A stretch of 55,738 nt of DNA from positions 1-55,738 of the forward strand of contig JAPKYE010000030.1 of the NCBI GenBank assembly GCA_026394495.1, in the 5' to 3' direction. Under the pieces are notes generated by a model, which searched no databases, had not been told where the DNA came from, and worked only from the letters and a program-made list of their open reading frames with translations. Of the stretch, positions 14,788 through 26,338 are shown one piece after another. The translations under genes and the position numbers were made by a program. The first letter of the stretch is position 1; every line of letters begins with the position of its first letter. This DNA comes from Methanobacteriota archaeon (GTDB lineage Archaea; Thermoplasmatota; E2; DHVEG-1).

Positions 14788-17700
14788 TTATTTCTTTTGT
14801 TTTGATTTCTTTTTTGTTTGTTTCGGTTGTTTTGTTTTCTTAGGTTTTGTTTTTTGTTTCTTTGGTTTGACTTTTTTCACAATTTTCTTGGCTGGTTTCT
14901 TTGGTTTGGGTTTCGCTTTCTTGGGTATTAATTTTCTGGTTTTTTTAGGTTTTTGTTTTTTAACAATTATTTTCTTTGGCTTTTCTTGTTTTGGTTTCGA
15001 TTTTTTACCAACACTTTTTTTAGACACCGGTTTTTTTGCTACAGCTTTCTTTTCTATTGTTGTTTCCGACGTTTGTTCTATGATTTCAGGTTCTTGAGGC
15101 GCTACTGGTTCTATCTTAGACGGTTCTACTGCTGCTGCATTCTCCCCAGAAGGAGAAGACGAATTCGGGGGTGGTGGCTCTTTGGGTTCCTCTTTTGGCA
15201 CCTCATATGATGCATCTAACTGACTTTTTTCTTCAGGGACACCCTCTACAACACATGTTTCGCTTTCACCAAGAACTTTAGTAATAGAAACAACACGATC
15301 GCCTTCGTTCAAACGCATGATACGAACACCCATCGTATTTCGTCCTTGACTGCGCAGATCCTTCATCGGTATCCGAACAGTCATACCAAGTTTAGTCGTG
15401 AAAATCAGCTCATTCTCATCGATCACCTGACTCACAAAGATTACTTTTCCGTTCCGATCATTAGTCACAATAGTACGAACACCAGTGCTTCCACGATGCG
15501 TCTTACGATATTCCTCAATAGGGGAACGCTTCCCAAACCCGTTCTCAGTCACCGTGATCAAAGATCCTTGCACATCAACATCAGCCATCGCAACCACAGC
15601 ATCATCTTTTTTCTTCAGACGCATACCGATGACACCATGGGCAGTTCGACCCATCGGCCTGATCTCTTTTTCTGTAAAACGCACCGCCTGACCACCGGCT
15701 GATGCCATCATAATCGTCCGTTCACCATCAGAAAGAACAACATTGATGATTTCATCGCCTTCATTAAGCTCAATAGCCCTAATACCATTAACACGAATAT
15801 TACCATATGCAGAAAGCGAGGTTTTCTTCACAAGTCCGTTCTTTGTGGCAAACACCAGATAATGCTTATCATCAAACTCATGAACTGGGATCGCTACCGC
15901 GATTTTTTCGCCCTCGCCAAGACGCGGCAACAAATTGATGATCGCTTTGCCTTTCGCATGACGATCACCCTCAGGAATCCGATATCCCTTCAACCAATAT
16001 ACCTGCCCACGGTTCGTGAAAAACATGATGTAATCATGGGTTGAAGTGGTGAAACAATCAACAACGAGGTCTTCTTCTTTTGTCTTCATGCCGATAACGC
16101 CTTTACCACCTCGATGCTGCGTCCGATACGTATCCACAGGCGTTCGTTTAATGTACCCCGTCTCAGTGATCGTGATAATGACCTCTTGCTTGGGGATTAA
16201 ATCCTCGATTTCAATACCGATTTCACCCTCAACGATTTCAGTGCGCCTCGCATCACCAAATCTCTCTTTAATATCAAGAAGCTCGCGTTTAATTTCATTT
16301 AAAATCTTCTGTTTGTCATTCAATATTTCTTGCAATTGCTCAATTAACAGTTTTGTCTCATTGTAATCTTTCTCTACAGATTCAATCTCCATACCCGTGA
16401 GCTTCTGCAGCCGCATATCAAGAATCGCTTTCACCTGAATCTCAGAGAGTTTAAACCGCGTCATCAACTTGCTTTTTGCTTCTTCGACTTCTTTACTATG
16501 ACGGATGATCTTGATGACCTCATCGATGTTGCGAAGAGCAATCAATAATCCTTCAAGAATATGCATTTTCTCCTTAGCTTTCATGAGATCAAAAGATGTA
16601 CGTTTTGTGATAATCTCAACACGGAACATGATGTACTGCGAAAGAATCTCTCTTAGCATGAGGACCTTTGGCGCTCCGTTCACAATAGCTAGATTCAAAA
16701 TACCAAAAGTAGATTGAAGCTCAGTATGCTCAAACAACTGATTCAACACAACATCCTCTATTGCATCACGTTTCAGATCAATGACAATACGCATCCCTTT
16801 CCGGTCGCTTTCATCACGCAGATCAGAAATCCCCTCTATTTTTTTGTCTTTCACCAGCTCCGCAATCGCCTTAAGCAGATTTGATTTATTGACCATGAAC
16901 GGTATCTCAGTGACAATAATCCGTTTCCGTTCTTCATCCTCAATATGTGTTTTTGCACGAATGCGAACAAGCCCTCTCCCCGTTGAATACGCATTTAAAA
17001 TCCCTTCCCTACCGTAGATAATACCACCAGTCGGAAAATCAGGTCCTTTGATGATTTCCATCAACGAAGCAGTCGATATCTCCGGGTCATCGATCATGCG
17101 GATGACGCCATCGATCACCTCAGACAGATTATGCGGCGCCATGTTCGTCGCCATACCCACCGCGATACCAGAAGAACCATTCAACAGCAGATTTGGTAAT
17201 ACCGCAGGCAGAACAGCGGGTTCCTTTAGAGATCCATCGAAGTTATCATGCCATTGCACGGTTTCTTTATCGATATCCTGTAGCATGAACTTGGTGATCT
17301 TCGCCATTTTAATTTCAGTGTTATGATTAATGAAACCATTGGCAACATAGGAATGACATGTACTATCCACACGAAGTGAATAGACTGTTTTTTCTTCAGC
17401 GGTTCGAGTGATGTTTTTAACACGGTTAAAGAAATATTCATACTGAAGAAGTTCATCAATGAATTTTCTATCCTGCACATCAAGTTTTTTCATAAGTAGA
17501 GAATAATTTTTCCGAAGATTGTTATAACGATCAAAATTGCATCTATCAAGTTGCGAATCTTCATACTTTGTTCGTAAATACTCATTGAGAAAAGGAATGA
17601 AATCGTTTTTACTCATACGAGTCATGTTCATGTCTTTAATCTTTGCTAATCGTTTTTGTTTTTTTGAACAGGAAAAACCGATACATTCCTGAAATCTCTT

Positions 17701-19002
17701 AATATTAGATACATCTGAGATGATGAGCTTGTAACAGGGACATCTTTTATCTTTATACGGCAATGTGGTAACAATCCCAAAATTCAGAAGTGTCGTTTTG
17801 AGTTGACTGATTAATTGCTTACTATTTGAAAGATACGTTAATTCTATGGATTTTCCACCATGACGTCTGTCTACTTTGTTTGAAACCGATCCGTCTCCTT
17901 CATATAAACCACGGAGGAAACTCACAATACATTCTCTTTTAGACTGTAAGACAGTAAAAGGTATTGCTTTTTTCTCAGACTTTACTTGAGTAAGACCAAT
18001 GTTTTTTAAAAATTCGACAACGTGTTGGTAATAAATGCTCAGCTCAGTGCATTTACATTTTGGTAGTTTTCTTTCGTAGAGCTGGATGCCGGGGAATTGA
18101 TGAAGAATTGCTTGTTTTACCTGAGCATAATATTCTTTATCCAAATTAACAAAGAGGATTTGGTTATTATGAAAACTCCCTTCAGATACCAAAGCACCGA
18201 GTAGAAAAGCAAGTTCTGCATTCATTGTTTCTGGGAGATTAAACTTCTTTGCTCTTTTACTTACGATCGGATAATATGGTTTCAATACGACGTTTTTTTT
18301 CGAAAAAAGCTGAGATGATCTGCTCATTGCGACATAATCGTCTTTCGTGATTTCAGCAAGCATTTTCCATTTAAGGTGGGGAATACCATGTTCGTACACC
18401 CATGTTACCACTGGATGATTGTAGGATCCTTCAAGTTCGTAACCTTGTTCAGTTCGCAAGGATATCGTTGGATGTTTACCAGAGTTAAAAAATTTTGATG
18501 CATGTGTTTTTTGATTCTGATAGTTTACAATCCGCAGATTAACATCAGTCTCAGTACCTGAGGCAACATCTTTTATCTCCTTTATTCCTTGATCAGTGAG
18601 AACCATCGTATTTCCTGCGATACAATATCGCATAGCTGCAGGACTGTCACCATCGATTGAACCAAAATTACCTTGACCAGCGACAAGAGGATATCTCAAA
18701 GAAAAATCTTGTGCCATACGTACAAGAGAATCATAGACGGCCTGGTCACCATGAGGATGATACTTACCTAGAACATCTCCGACGATACGCGCAGATTTTT
18801 TATATGTTTTTTCGTAACCAAGTCCCATTTCATTCATTCCAAATAAAATTCGTCGGTGCACCGGTTTTAAACCATCCCGTACATCAGGAAGAGCACGGCT
18901 CATGATCACACTCATTGAATAATCAATGAATGCCCGTTTCATTTCATTTTCAATCGGTTGTGGTTGTTCTCTTTTTTCTGGCGTTGGTTTCTCATCTGTC
19001 AT
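14788..19002 (-). CDS. gyrA: DNA gyrase subunit A with an intein and a Lys/Pro-rich tail
   Basis: 1404 residues before splicing, about 969 after removal of a 435-residue intein. The extein begins with the winged-helix cleavage domain ([18 protein letters not shown]); the catalytic Tyr is the residue just before the intein in SPAAMRY. After the intein come the tower and coiled-coil, then the beta-pinwheel with the GyrA box QHRGGKGV, which marks gyrase rather than topoisomerase IV. After the pinwheel is a tail of about 170 residues: an acidic/Pro-rich linker and then about 110 residues almost entirely Lys, Pro and Val/Ile, like histone H1 tails. The start at 19002 is chosen because AAGGAGG lies 9 bp before it; the ATG at 19011 directly abuts that site. 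gyrB is 14 bp upstream. Confidence 0.95.
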   Translation of the reverse strand: MTDEKPTPEKREQPQPIENEMKRAFIDYSMSVIMSRALPDVRDGLKPVHRRILFGMNEMGLGYEKTYKKSARIVGDVLGKYHPHGDQAVYDSLVRMAQDFSLRYPLVAGQGNFGSIDGDSPAAMRYCIAGNTMVLTDQGIKEIKDVASGTETDVNLRIVNYQNQKTHASKFFNSGKHPTISLRTEQGYELEGSYNHPVVTWVYEHGIPHLKWKMLAEITKDDYVAMSRSSQLFSKKNVVLKPYYPIVSKRAKKFNLPETMNAELAFLLGALVSEGSFHNNQILFVNLDKEYYAQVKQAILHQFPGIQLYERKLPKCKCTELSIYYQHVVEFLKNIGLTQVKSEKKAIPFTVLQSKRECIVSFLRGLYEGDGSVSNKVDRRHGGKSIELTYLSNSKQLISQLKTTLLNFGIVTTLPYKDKRCPCYKLIISDVSNIKRFQECIGFSCSKKQKRLAKIKDMNMTRMSKNDFIPFLNEYLRTKYEDSQLDRCNFDRYNNLRKNYSLLMKKLDVQDRKFIDELLQYEYFFNRVKNITRTAEEKTVYSLRVDSTCHSYVANGFINHNTEIKMAKITKFMLQDIDKETVQWHDNFDGSLKEPAVLPAVLPNLLLNGSSGIAVGMATNMAPHNLSEVIDGVIRMIDDPEISTASLMEIIKGPDFPTGGIIYGREGILNAYSTGRGLVRIRAKTHIEDEERKRIIVTEIPFMVNKSNLLKAIAELVKDKKIEGISDLRDESDRKGMRIVIDLKRDAIEDVVLNQLFEHTELQSTFGILNLAIVNGAPKVLMLREILSQYIMFRVEIITKRTSFDLMKAKEKMHILEGLLIALRNIDEVIKIIRHSKEVEEAKSKLMTRFKLSEIQVKAILDMRLQKLTGMEIESVEKDYNETKLLIEQLQEILNDKQKILNEIKRELLDIKERFGDARRTEIVEGEIGIEIEDLIPKQEVIITITETGYIKRTPVDTYRTQHRGGKGVIGMKTKEEDLVVDCFTTSTHDYIMFFTNRGQVYWLKGYRIPEGDRHAKGKAIINLLPRLGEGEKIAVAIPVHEFDDKHYLVFATKNGLVKKTSLSAYGNIRVNGIRAIELNEGDEIINVVLSDGERTIMMASAGGQAVRFTEKEIRPMGRTAHGVIGMRLKKKDDAVVAMADVDVQGSLITVTENGFGKRSPIEEYRKTHRGSTGVRTIVTNDRNGKVIFVSQVIDENELIFTTKLGMTVRIPMKDLRSQGRNTMGVRIMRLNEGDRVVSITKVLGESETCVVEGVPEEKSQLDASYEVPKEEPKEPPPPNSSSPSGENAAAVEPSKIEPVAPQEPEIIEQTSETTIEKKAVAKKPVSKKSVGKKSKPKQEKPKKIIVKKQKPKKTRKLIPKKAKPKPKKPAKKIVKKVKPKKQKTKPKKTKQPKQTKKKSKQKK
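17320..18624 (-). other. GyrA intein with LAGLIDADG homing endonuclease
   Basis: 435 residues, in frame inside gyrA. It starts with Cys ([13 protein letters not shown]) directly after the catalytic tyrosine and ends with NGFINHN followed by extein Thr. Splicing blocks are visible: block A at the Cys, block B as [10 protein letters not shown] near residue 67, block F as [17 protein letters not shown] and block G with His-Asn. The endonuclease motifs are [12 protein letters not shown] (about 141) and [12 protein letters not shown] (about 237). The insertion point, next to the active-site Tyr, is the one used by known gyrA inteins in other organisms. Confidence 0.93.
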
Positions 19003-19016
19003 CTTTGTCATCCTCC

Positions 19017-20951
<1,935 letters not shown>

Positions 20952-20952
20952 T

Positions 20953-20974
20953 CAACATACACGCTAGTATGTTG
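20953..20974. promoter_or_regulatory. Inverted repeat upstream of gyrBA
   Basis: CAACATAC (20953-20960) and GTATGTTG (20967-20974), perfect, with a 6-nt spacer, ending 20 bp before the gyrB start. It could be a protein operator or a hairpin in the leader RNA. No consensus that I know matches it. Confidence 0.45.
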
Positions 20975-21245
20975 GGTTTTTTATTGAGCGTTGTTCTCCC
21001 ATCATCCTAGATGTTTTTTCTCGGAGTAGCATATGAAGTAGATGGTAATAAAGGTTACTATTTTCCTGAAGAAATGGGCTTATAAATTTAATGTTAAACA
21101 TTAAAAAATAAATCATTAACGTTTATCTATTTAACCATTAACATTTTCTTAATAAAGTATGGATTTAAATTTAATATTCTCTCGGAGAAACTATGTTAAA
21201 AAAGATTCTGTTTCAGTTGTCATTTGAATTTTCGACATCACTTCT
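20975..21245. promoter_or_regulatory. AT-rich gyrBA upstream region with palindrome
   Basis: There is no gene in this stretch. It is very AT-rich from 21080 to 21180, with the perfect palindrome TTAATGTTAAACATTAA at 21088-21104 and nearby half-site-like copies CATTAAC (21114-21120) and ACCATTAACAT near 21134. TATA-like sequences occur on the minus strand (TAAATTTATAAGCC, near 21078-21091). It probably holds the gyrBA promoter, but the exact start cannot be fixed. Confidence 0.4.
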
Positions 21246-21503
21246 TCATTCTTTTCTGTAAATCTTCCAAACACCCCACAACATGGAAATAGTTGCAACA
21301 AAAAACAAGGGATAGAGAACCTCTGCAGATAGATTCAAAGGAATAAGTCGTGAAAGATCATAGAAAACATAAATAGCAAAGGTAACAAAAAACCCCCACC
21401 CATAGATCTTCTTTTTTTGTAAAGCGATGAAGAGTCCAAAAAGTGCGATAATCGCTTCAATAACAATGGAGATGTAGTGAATAACTTCTATCACAGATAT
21501 CAA
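21246..21503 (-). CDS. Small membrane protein
   Basis: 85 residues with three hydrophobic helices: HYISIVIEAIIALFGLFIAL, WGFFVTFAIYVFYDLSRLI and VLYPLFFVATISMLWGVWKI. It ends in YRKE. The start is a TTG at 21503 or a GTG at 21494; a TATA-like AAAAATATTT about 30 bp upstream on the minus strand supports a start here. Function unknown. Confidence 0.55.
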   Translation of the reverse strand: MISVIEVIHYISIVIEAIIALFGLFIALQKKKIYGWGFFVTFAIYVFYDLSRLIPLNLSAEVLYPLFFVATISMLWGVWKIYRKE

Positions 21504-21611
21504 ATGTTGTAAGCACGGAGGACTTGAAATATTTTTCTTGAATGTAAAAACTAAAATTATTTTACAGGCTGCGGAGAAGAGTTAAATAACCACAGATAAT
21601 ATAGAACCTTG

Positions 21612-23318
21612 ATGGAGGCTATGACTATAAAAAAGATATTCATAATAGGTATGTTAGTTGCCTTATTTGCAGGAAGCATGGGAATATTTGCGACAGCTGC
21701 AGATACGGATCTTGCGCAGCAGTACGCACCAATACTTTATTTTGAACAAAACGAAAAATGTTTTCCCGTTGATGTTTCCTATGCGCTGGATAATTCGGAA
21801 CTCTATCTTTTAGGAACGTCTACACCAATTCTCACAAATCCGAACGCAACAGCAATCGCAACCTATATCCTTCCGCTTTATTATCTTGATAACAACAAAG
21901 GAACTGTGAATGATAACGGAATCATCGATGATTACCAAAGCAAAATGAGTACGCTAGGCTACACTGTGTATGCCCATGTCGTCTCCTCCGATACTACAAC
22001 CACCATTCAGTACTGGTTTTTCTACGCGTTTAACGCAGGTGATTTAAACCAGCATGAAGGCGACTGGGAGATGATCCAGGTTGTTCTTTCCAACGGTCAA
22101 CCAACAGAAGCAATGTATAGCCAGCACTACTCAGGACAGAAAGCGACGTGGAATCAAGTAGACCATGAGGGAGATCGCATCAAAGATTATGTTGCTCGAG
22201 GAAGTCATGCAAATTACTTCCGTTCGTATTCCGGGAAAATTGGTTTGGCGAGCGATGCTGTTGGGAGTAACGGAAACATCCTCCAACCAACAGACTACAC
22301 AATAGAACTTCTTGACACACAAGCATGGCTGCAGTTCGCAGGTAACTGGGGCTGGATTGGTGGTGATCTAGGACAAGCAATTGAATCATCAATCCTTGGA
22401 GCAGCAGGACCGCAGGGACCGATGTATCGAGAAAATGGGAACATGTGGGATGCTCAAACGTGGGGAACAGGATTACCACAGGCAAACGATACCTTTTTTT
22501 TACTCGAGTGGCTGCTCTATAATTTCGTGATGATTTTTTCTGTCGCAACCCTTGCAACAGTCCTCGTACTTTGTTACTTAATTTACCGTCGGAAGAAAAA
22601 ATACGGTTTAGGACCTCGGATTTTATCGATGTTATATATTGATGGGCTCAACAAAAAAAGCATAGGCAACATTCTCTTTATCGCAGGAATCATTGTCGCA
22701 ATCATCGGGCTTGTTGCCCCTTGGTATGCGGTACATATCAACATCGCAATTCCGTCGTACAAAACCACAGGTCTAGTAGATCTCTTAGCAATCGACGGAG
22801 TAAAAGGACTTCAGGTCACGCTTCCTGGTGCTAGCGGTCCAATCCCTCTTGGATCGTTTATCTTGCCGTTCTCATTTGTCATCGGGATTGGTCTGTTTCT
22901 CACGATCCTTGGGTCAGTCGGGGTCCCCCAAAGTAAAAAACTCGGCCGGAAATACATCTGGCGCGGCATCAAACTATTCTTCCCATTCATCATTATTTTT
23001 GCAGTCGTTATGGCTGTTGGACTGATTGTCCCTATTCTTTCCCCAGTTGACATCAAGGGGAACACTGGAGTAACAGCAGCAATCAATGCGTTTTCAAGCG
23101 CACCCTTTGGGGGAAAAACAACGGTCATGCTGACTGATGTCAACGGTCAAGTTCATCTTGACTGGGGGTTTGGAATCGGACTGTATCTTCTCCTCATCGC
23201 AGGGATCATCCTTATTGTTGCAGGTATCTTTGAAAGCATGGCCAAGGCAACATTCTTTGAACAAAAACAAGTAGAACTATCAAAGAAAGAGAAAAAACAA
23301 CAACAGAAAAAAACATAA
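21612..23318 (+). CDS. Vps62-like domain protein with C-terminal membrane domain
   Basis: 568 residues. A signal peptide (KIFIIGMLVALFAGSMGIFA) is followed by an extracellular domain of about 270 residues like the Vps62/DUF946 family: LAQQYAPILYFEQNEKCFPV, a WFFYAFN strand, the conserved QHEGDWEMIQV and ARGSHANYF. The C-terminal half has about five or six membrane helices in two blocks and a Lys/Gln-rich cytoplasmic tail (KKEKKQQQKK). In other organisms Vps62-type domains occur in sorting or toxin-linked proteins; the activity is unknown. The start at 21612 is about 27 bp after TTAAATA; ATG 21621 is the alternative. Confidence 0.7.
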   Translation: MEAMTIKKIFIIGMLVALFAGSMGIFATAADTDLAQQYAPILYFEQNEKCFPVDVSYALDNSELYLLGTSTPILTNPNATAIATYILPLYYLDNNKGTVNDNGIIDDYQSKMSTLGYTVYAHVVSSDTTTTIQYWFFYAFNAGDLNQHEGDWEMIQVVLSNGQPTEAMYSQHYSGQKATWNQVDHEGDRIKDYVARGSHANYFRSYSGKIGLASDAVGSNGNILQPTDYTIELLDTQAWLQFAGNWGWIGGDLGQAIESSILGAAGPQGPMYRENGNMWDAQTWGTGLPQANDTFFLLEWLLYNFVMIFSVATLATVLVLCYLIYRRKKKYGLGPRILSMLYIDGLNKKSIGNILFIAGIIVAIIGLVAPWYAVHINIAIPSYKTTGLVDLLAIDGVKGLQVTLPGASGPIPLGSFILPFSFVIGIGLFLTILGSVGVPQSKKLGRKYIWRGIKLFFPFIIIFAVVMAVGLIVPILSPVDIKGNTGVTAAINAFSSAPFGGKTTVMLTDVNGQVHLDWGFGIGLYLLLIAGIILIVAGIFESMAKATFFEQKQVELSKKEKKQQQKKT

Positions 23319-23358
23319 AAATAAAAAACAATAGCGAAGACATACAAAGGAATACTAT

Positions 23359-24588
23359 ATGATCATCAACGCAGATTTGCACATTCATTCTCGTTATTCT
23401 GCCGCGACAAGCGACAAAATGACGATAGAAACAATCTCCCTTGAAGCACCTCGAAAAGGCATTCAAGTGGTTGCAACCGGGGATTGCTTGCATGGGAAAT
23501 GGATGGAAGAGATCAAAACATGCAATGTTTTTGATGAAGGAACATTTGAACGTAACGGAACACGGTTCATTCTGAGCACCGAAGTTGAGGATATGAACAG
23601 GGTTCATCATCTTCTCTATTTTCCCAGTGTTTCAAAAGCAGAGGAATTTAAAAGTCAGATACAATCTAAGACAAAGAATCTAGAAACTGATGGACGCCCG
23701 AATGTACAATTGAACGGACAAGAACTCGCGGTGTTGGCAAAAGATGTTGATGCATTGATCGGCCCGGCACATGCATTCACCCCGTGGACGTCTATGTATG
23801 CTGCGCATCCTTCATTAGAAAGTTGCTATGGGGATCTTGCTTCGTATGTGCCTTTTGTCGAGTTAGGGTTGAGCGCGGATTCTGATTATGCTGATAAAAT
23901 CCAGGAGTTACATCGGCTCACGTTTTTAACAAATTCGGACAGTCACAGTCCTCATCCGGTTCGCCTGGCACGAGAATTCAACAGGTTTCAAGTAAACGAT
24001 GCGACTTTTGCTGAGATCAAAAAAGCGATTCTTCGAACAGGCGGCAACAAACCGGTGCTTAATGTAGGATTACCCCCTCAAGAAGGAAAATATAATGAAT
24101 CTGCTTGTATCACTTGTTTTACCCATTATACACTCGAAGACGCAGTGCGCAGGAGATGGAAATGCAGATGTGGAAAACGTATAAAGAAAGGGGTGCGGGA
24201 TCGAATCAATGAGATGGCAACATTCAAAGAACCACAACATCCCACACATCGACCTCCGTATGTATATTTGATTCCGCTCACAGAAATAATCGCAAAAGCA
24301 ATCGGTCAGGCGACTCCGTTTACACAGAGTGTCACAAAGCATTGGAATGATTTGATCACTCGATTTGGCAGCGAGATAAATGTACTGCTTGATACGGACA
24401 TTACTGAGATAGCAAAGGCGACACCACCGGCGATTACCGAAGCGATACAAGCGTTCCGCGATCATAAAGTAATAATCATCCCTGGCGGCGGAGGGAAATA
24501 TGGAACCATTGAGCTGCCACATGGCGACGATATACCCGTGATTAACCTAGGACCTAAGGATATGCAGACCAGTCTTTTGGAATACTAA
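23359..24588 (+). CDS. Endonuclease Q-type PHP-domain nuclease
   Basis: 409 residues. A PHP fold begins with INADLHIHSRYSAATSDKM (metal-binding HxH), with further ligands in ATGDCLHG, GPAHAFTPW and TNSDSHSPHPVRL. A four-cysteine zinc site follows (CITCFTHYTLED, then KCRCGKR, about residues 250-275), then a helix-hairpin-helix-like region with GRGGG-like IIIPGGGGKYGTIEL near the end. This order matches archaeal EndoQ, which nicks DNA 5' of deaminated bases (uracil, hypoxanthine). AAAGGA precedes the ATG. Confidence 0.85.
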   Translation: MIINADLHIHSRYSAATSDKMTIETISLEAPRKGIQVVATGDCLHGKWMEEIKTCNVFDEGTFERNGTRFILSTEVEDMNRVHHLLYFPSVSKAEEFKSQIQSKTKNLETDGRPNVQLNGQELAVLAKDVDALIGPAHAFTPWTSMYAAHPSLESCYGDLASYVPFVELGLSADSDYADKIQELHRLTFLTNSDSHSPHPVRLAREFNRFQVNDATFAEIKKAILRTGGNKPVLNVGLPPQEGKYNESACITCFTHYTLEDAVRRRWKCRCGKRIKKGVRDRINEMATFKEPQHPTHRPPYVYLIPLTEIIAKAIGQATPFTQSVTKHWNDLITRFGSEINVLLDTDITEIAKATPPAITEAIQAFRDHKVIIIPGGGGKYGTIELPHGDDIPVINLGPKDMQTSLLEY

Positions 24589-24611
24589 AAAATAGGGAAG
24601 GGGGAAAAAAA

Positions 24612-25058
24612 TTGGATTATAAAAGTTCTGAGATAACAATCAAAAATATTCTTGCCTTACGACATAGTCGCGCATTACAGGATGTCGTTGAGTTTCTCCA
24701 CATGAATTTCAAACACTACTCATGGGTTGGCATCTACATCGTAAAAGGTGATGTATTGATTCTTGGGCCATGGATCGGAAACGAACCAACAGAACACACT
24801 CACATACCGATCGGTGAAGGAATCTGCGGCTCAGCTGCACAATCAGGAAGAACTGAAATCGTGGATGATGTCACTAAAGATGATCGATATCTTTCTTGTT
24901 TTATTTCTACAAAATCAGAGATCGTTGTCCCTATTAAACGATGGAAAAAAGTGATTGGAGAAATCGATATCGACTCCGATACATGTAATGCATTTAGTCA
25001 GGAAGATAAAGTGTTTTTAGAAAGAATTGCTGAGATGCTGAGTCATCATATCAGATAA
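24612..25058 (+). CDS. GAF-domain protein, free methionine-(R)-sulfoxide reductase-like
   Basis: 148 residues from a TTG start preceded by a G-rich AAGGGGG; no ATG in a suitable place. One GAF domain spans the protein: HYSWVGIYIVKGDVLILGPW, IPIGEGICGSAAQSGRTEIV, DDRYLSCFISTKSEIVVPI, IGEIDIDS. The Cys in GICGSAA and the Cys in YLSCFISTKSEIVVP occupy positions used in fRMsr enzymes, which reduce free Met-R-sulfoxide. One resolving cysteine cannot be assigned with certainty, so a plain ligand-binding GAF role is possible. Confidence 0.75.
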   Translation: MDYKSSEITIKNILALRHSRALQDVVEFLHMNFKHYSWVGIYIVKGDVLILGPWIGNEPTEHTHIPIGEGICGSAAQSGRTEIVDDVTKDDRYLSCFISTKSEIVVPIKRWKKVIGEIDIDSDTCNAFSQEDKVFLERIAEMLSHHIR

Positions 25059-25297
25059 AATGTTTCTCAGCACTCAAGATCGTCATCACAGCCCGAAGGC
25101 TCAGCAAAGGTTCGATCATCACGTAAAACCATAATCAGAGTACCTTGATTTAATGTTTTTTATATATGCAGATGACCTATGAAACATATGTGAAAGCGAA
25201 TTTTATCTGCAACCCGCAATCAGATGGTGAAGCGGATGTTTTTGACATCGTCTGTTGTATGAAAACCCTTAAAAAACAGATGTTTTTATCTGGTAAC

Positions 25298-26185
25298 ATG
25301 AAAAAAAGACACATGGCAGTATTCTTGTCATTGATCCTCTCGTTTGCAGTTTTCACTAATATTTGTTTTTCGTACCACAACTACAGAGCTGACGACCAGC
25401 AATTAGAAAACACATTGTTAACCCTACGGTATCATGGCGAAAAACACTCATATACGTTAGACGACTTGAAAGATCTTGAATCATATAGCGGAACAGGCGG
25501 ACGTTTGAATTCAATCAATGAAGTAACCGGCCCCTTGGAATACACAGGCGTGAGAATCTCCACGCTGATAGAAGACATTCCCGGAGTTCACCCCATCGTT
25601 GATCTAATGGTCATCTCAAGTGATGGATACGTGACGAAGTTTACGAACAACCAAATCAACGGACAGGTCACAATATATGACATTCACGGCGAAAAGACCG
25701 GCGTCGGCGGTGTCATCATGATGCTTGCCTATGAAGAAGAAGGTGTATCGGATTTCTCAGGCGGTCCGCTACGCATAGCATGGGTGAATAATGGCAACCC
25801 AATCACTGACTCGTTTCTCTGGATAAAATATGTCCAAGAAATTGACATTATCGACAATGTCACAAGCGACCATCTTGCGCCGACACTGACGCTCACCCAG
25901 CCTGTGAACGGTTTATATTTCATGAATCATCGAATTTTCCCACTACCAGTTCCTTTAATATTCGGAAGTATCATGGTACACGTCTCAACAACTGACGAAT
26001 CATCTGGTGTGATGAATGTGTTGTTCATCGTTGATGAGACTCTCAAGGAGATAAAAGACATCTTTCCTTTCCAATGGACCTGGGATGAAAATATTAAAGG
26101 GTCCCACACCCTAAAAATAATCGCCTACGATTTCGCCGGAAATATCGCAACAAAAGAGCAAAAAGTGATGATATACAATCGGTGA
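25298..26185 (+). CDS. Exported protein: molybdopterin-oxidoreductase-like fold plus Ig-like domain
   Basis: 295 residues from ATG 25298, which starts a signal peptide (AVFLSLILSFAVFTNICFS). The middle part (GEKHSYTLDDLKDLESYSGT, then GPLEYTGVRISTLIEDI) resembles the sulfite-oxidase-type molybdopterin-binding fold found in cofactor-free substrate- or heme-binding domains; the cofactor-coordinating cysteine is not visible. The C-terminal 90 residues are an Ig-like unit (LAPTLTLTQPVNG...HTLKIIAYDFAGN). The longer open frame to 25166 adds 44 residues without export features. A related Ig-like unit is in the protease at 36043 and the M28 protein. Confidence 0.65.
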   Translation: MKKRHMAVFLSLILSFAVFTNICFSYHNYRADDQQLENTLLTLRYHGEKHSYTLDDLKDLESYSGTGGRLNSINEVTGPLEYTGVRISTLIEDIPGVHPIVDLMVISSDGYVTKFTNNQINGQVTIYDIHGEKTGVGGVIMMLAYEEEGVSDFSGGPLRIAWVNNGNPITDSFLWIKYVQEIDIIDNVTSDHLAPTLTLTQPVNGLYFMNHRIFPLPVPLIFGSIMVHVSTTDESSGVMNVLFIVDETLKEIKDIFPFQWTWDENIKGSHTLKIIAYDFAGNIATKEQKVMIYNR

Positions 26186-26338
26186 TACATGCATAATTCT
26201 TAGAGTTTTTTTAAATTTGACATCATATAACAGGAGTATGTCTTTTTATATTTTCTCGATAATAAAGTTATTATACATGTGTCGTATTTTGATTAACAAT
26301 TGTTATTTAATAGCAATTGGGGAACAGGTGAATATTGT

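Noticed and set aside
14788-19002. Topoisomerase IV subunit A
   Set aside because: The GyrA box QHRGGKG and the gyrBA operon point to gyrase.
25166-25297. N-terminal extension of the exported protein at 25298
   Set aside because: It would bury the signal peptide 45 residues inside the protein; the internal ATG gives a normal exported protein.
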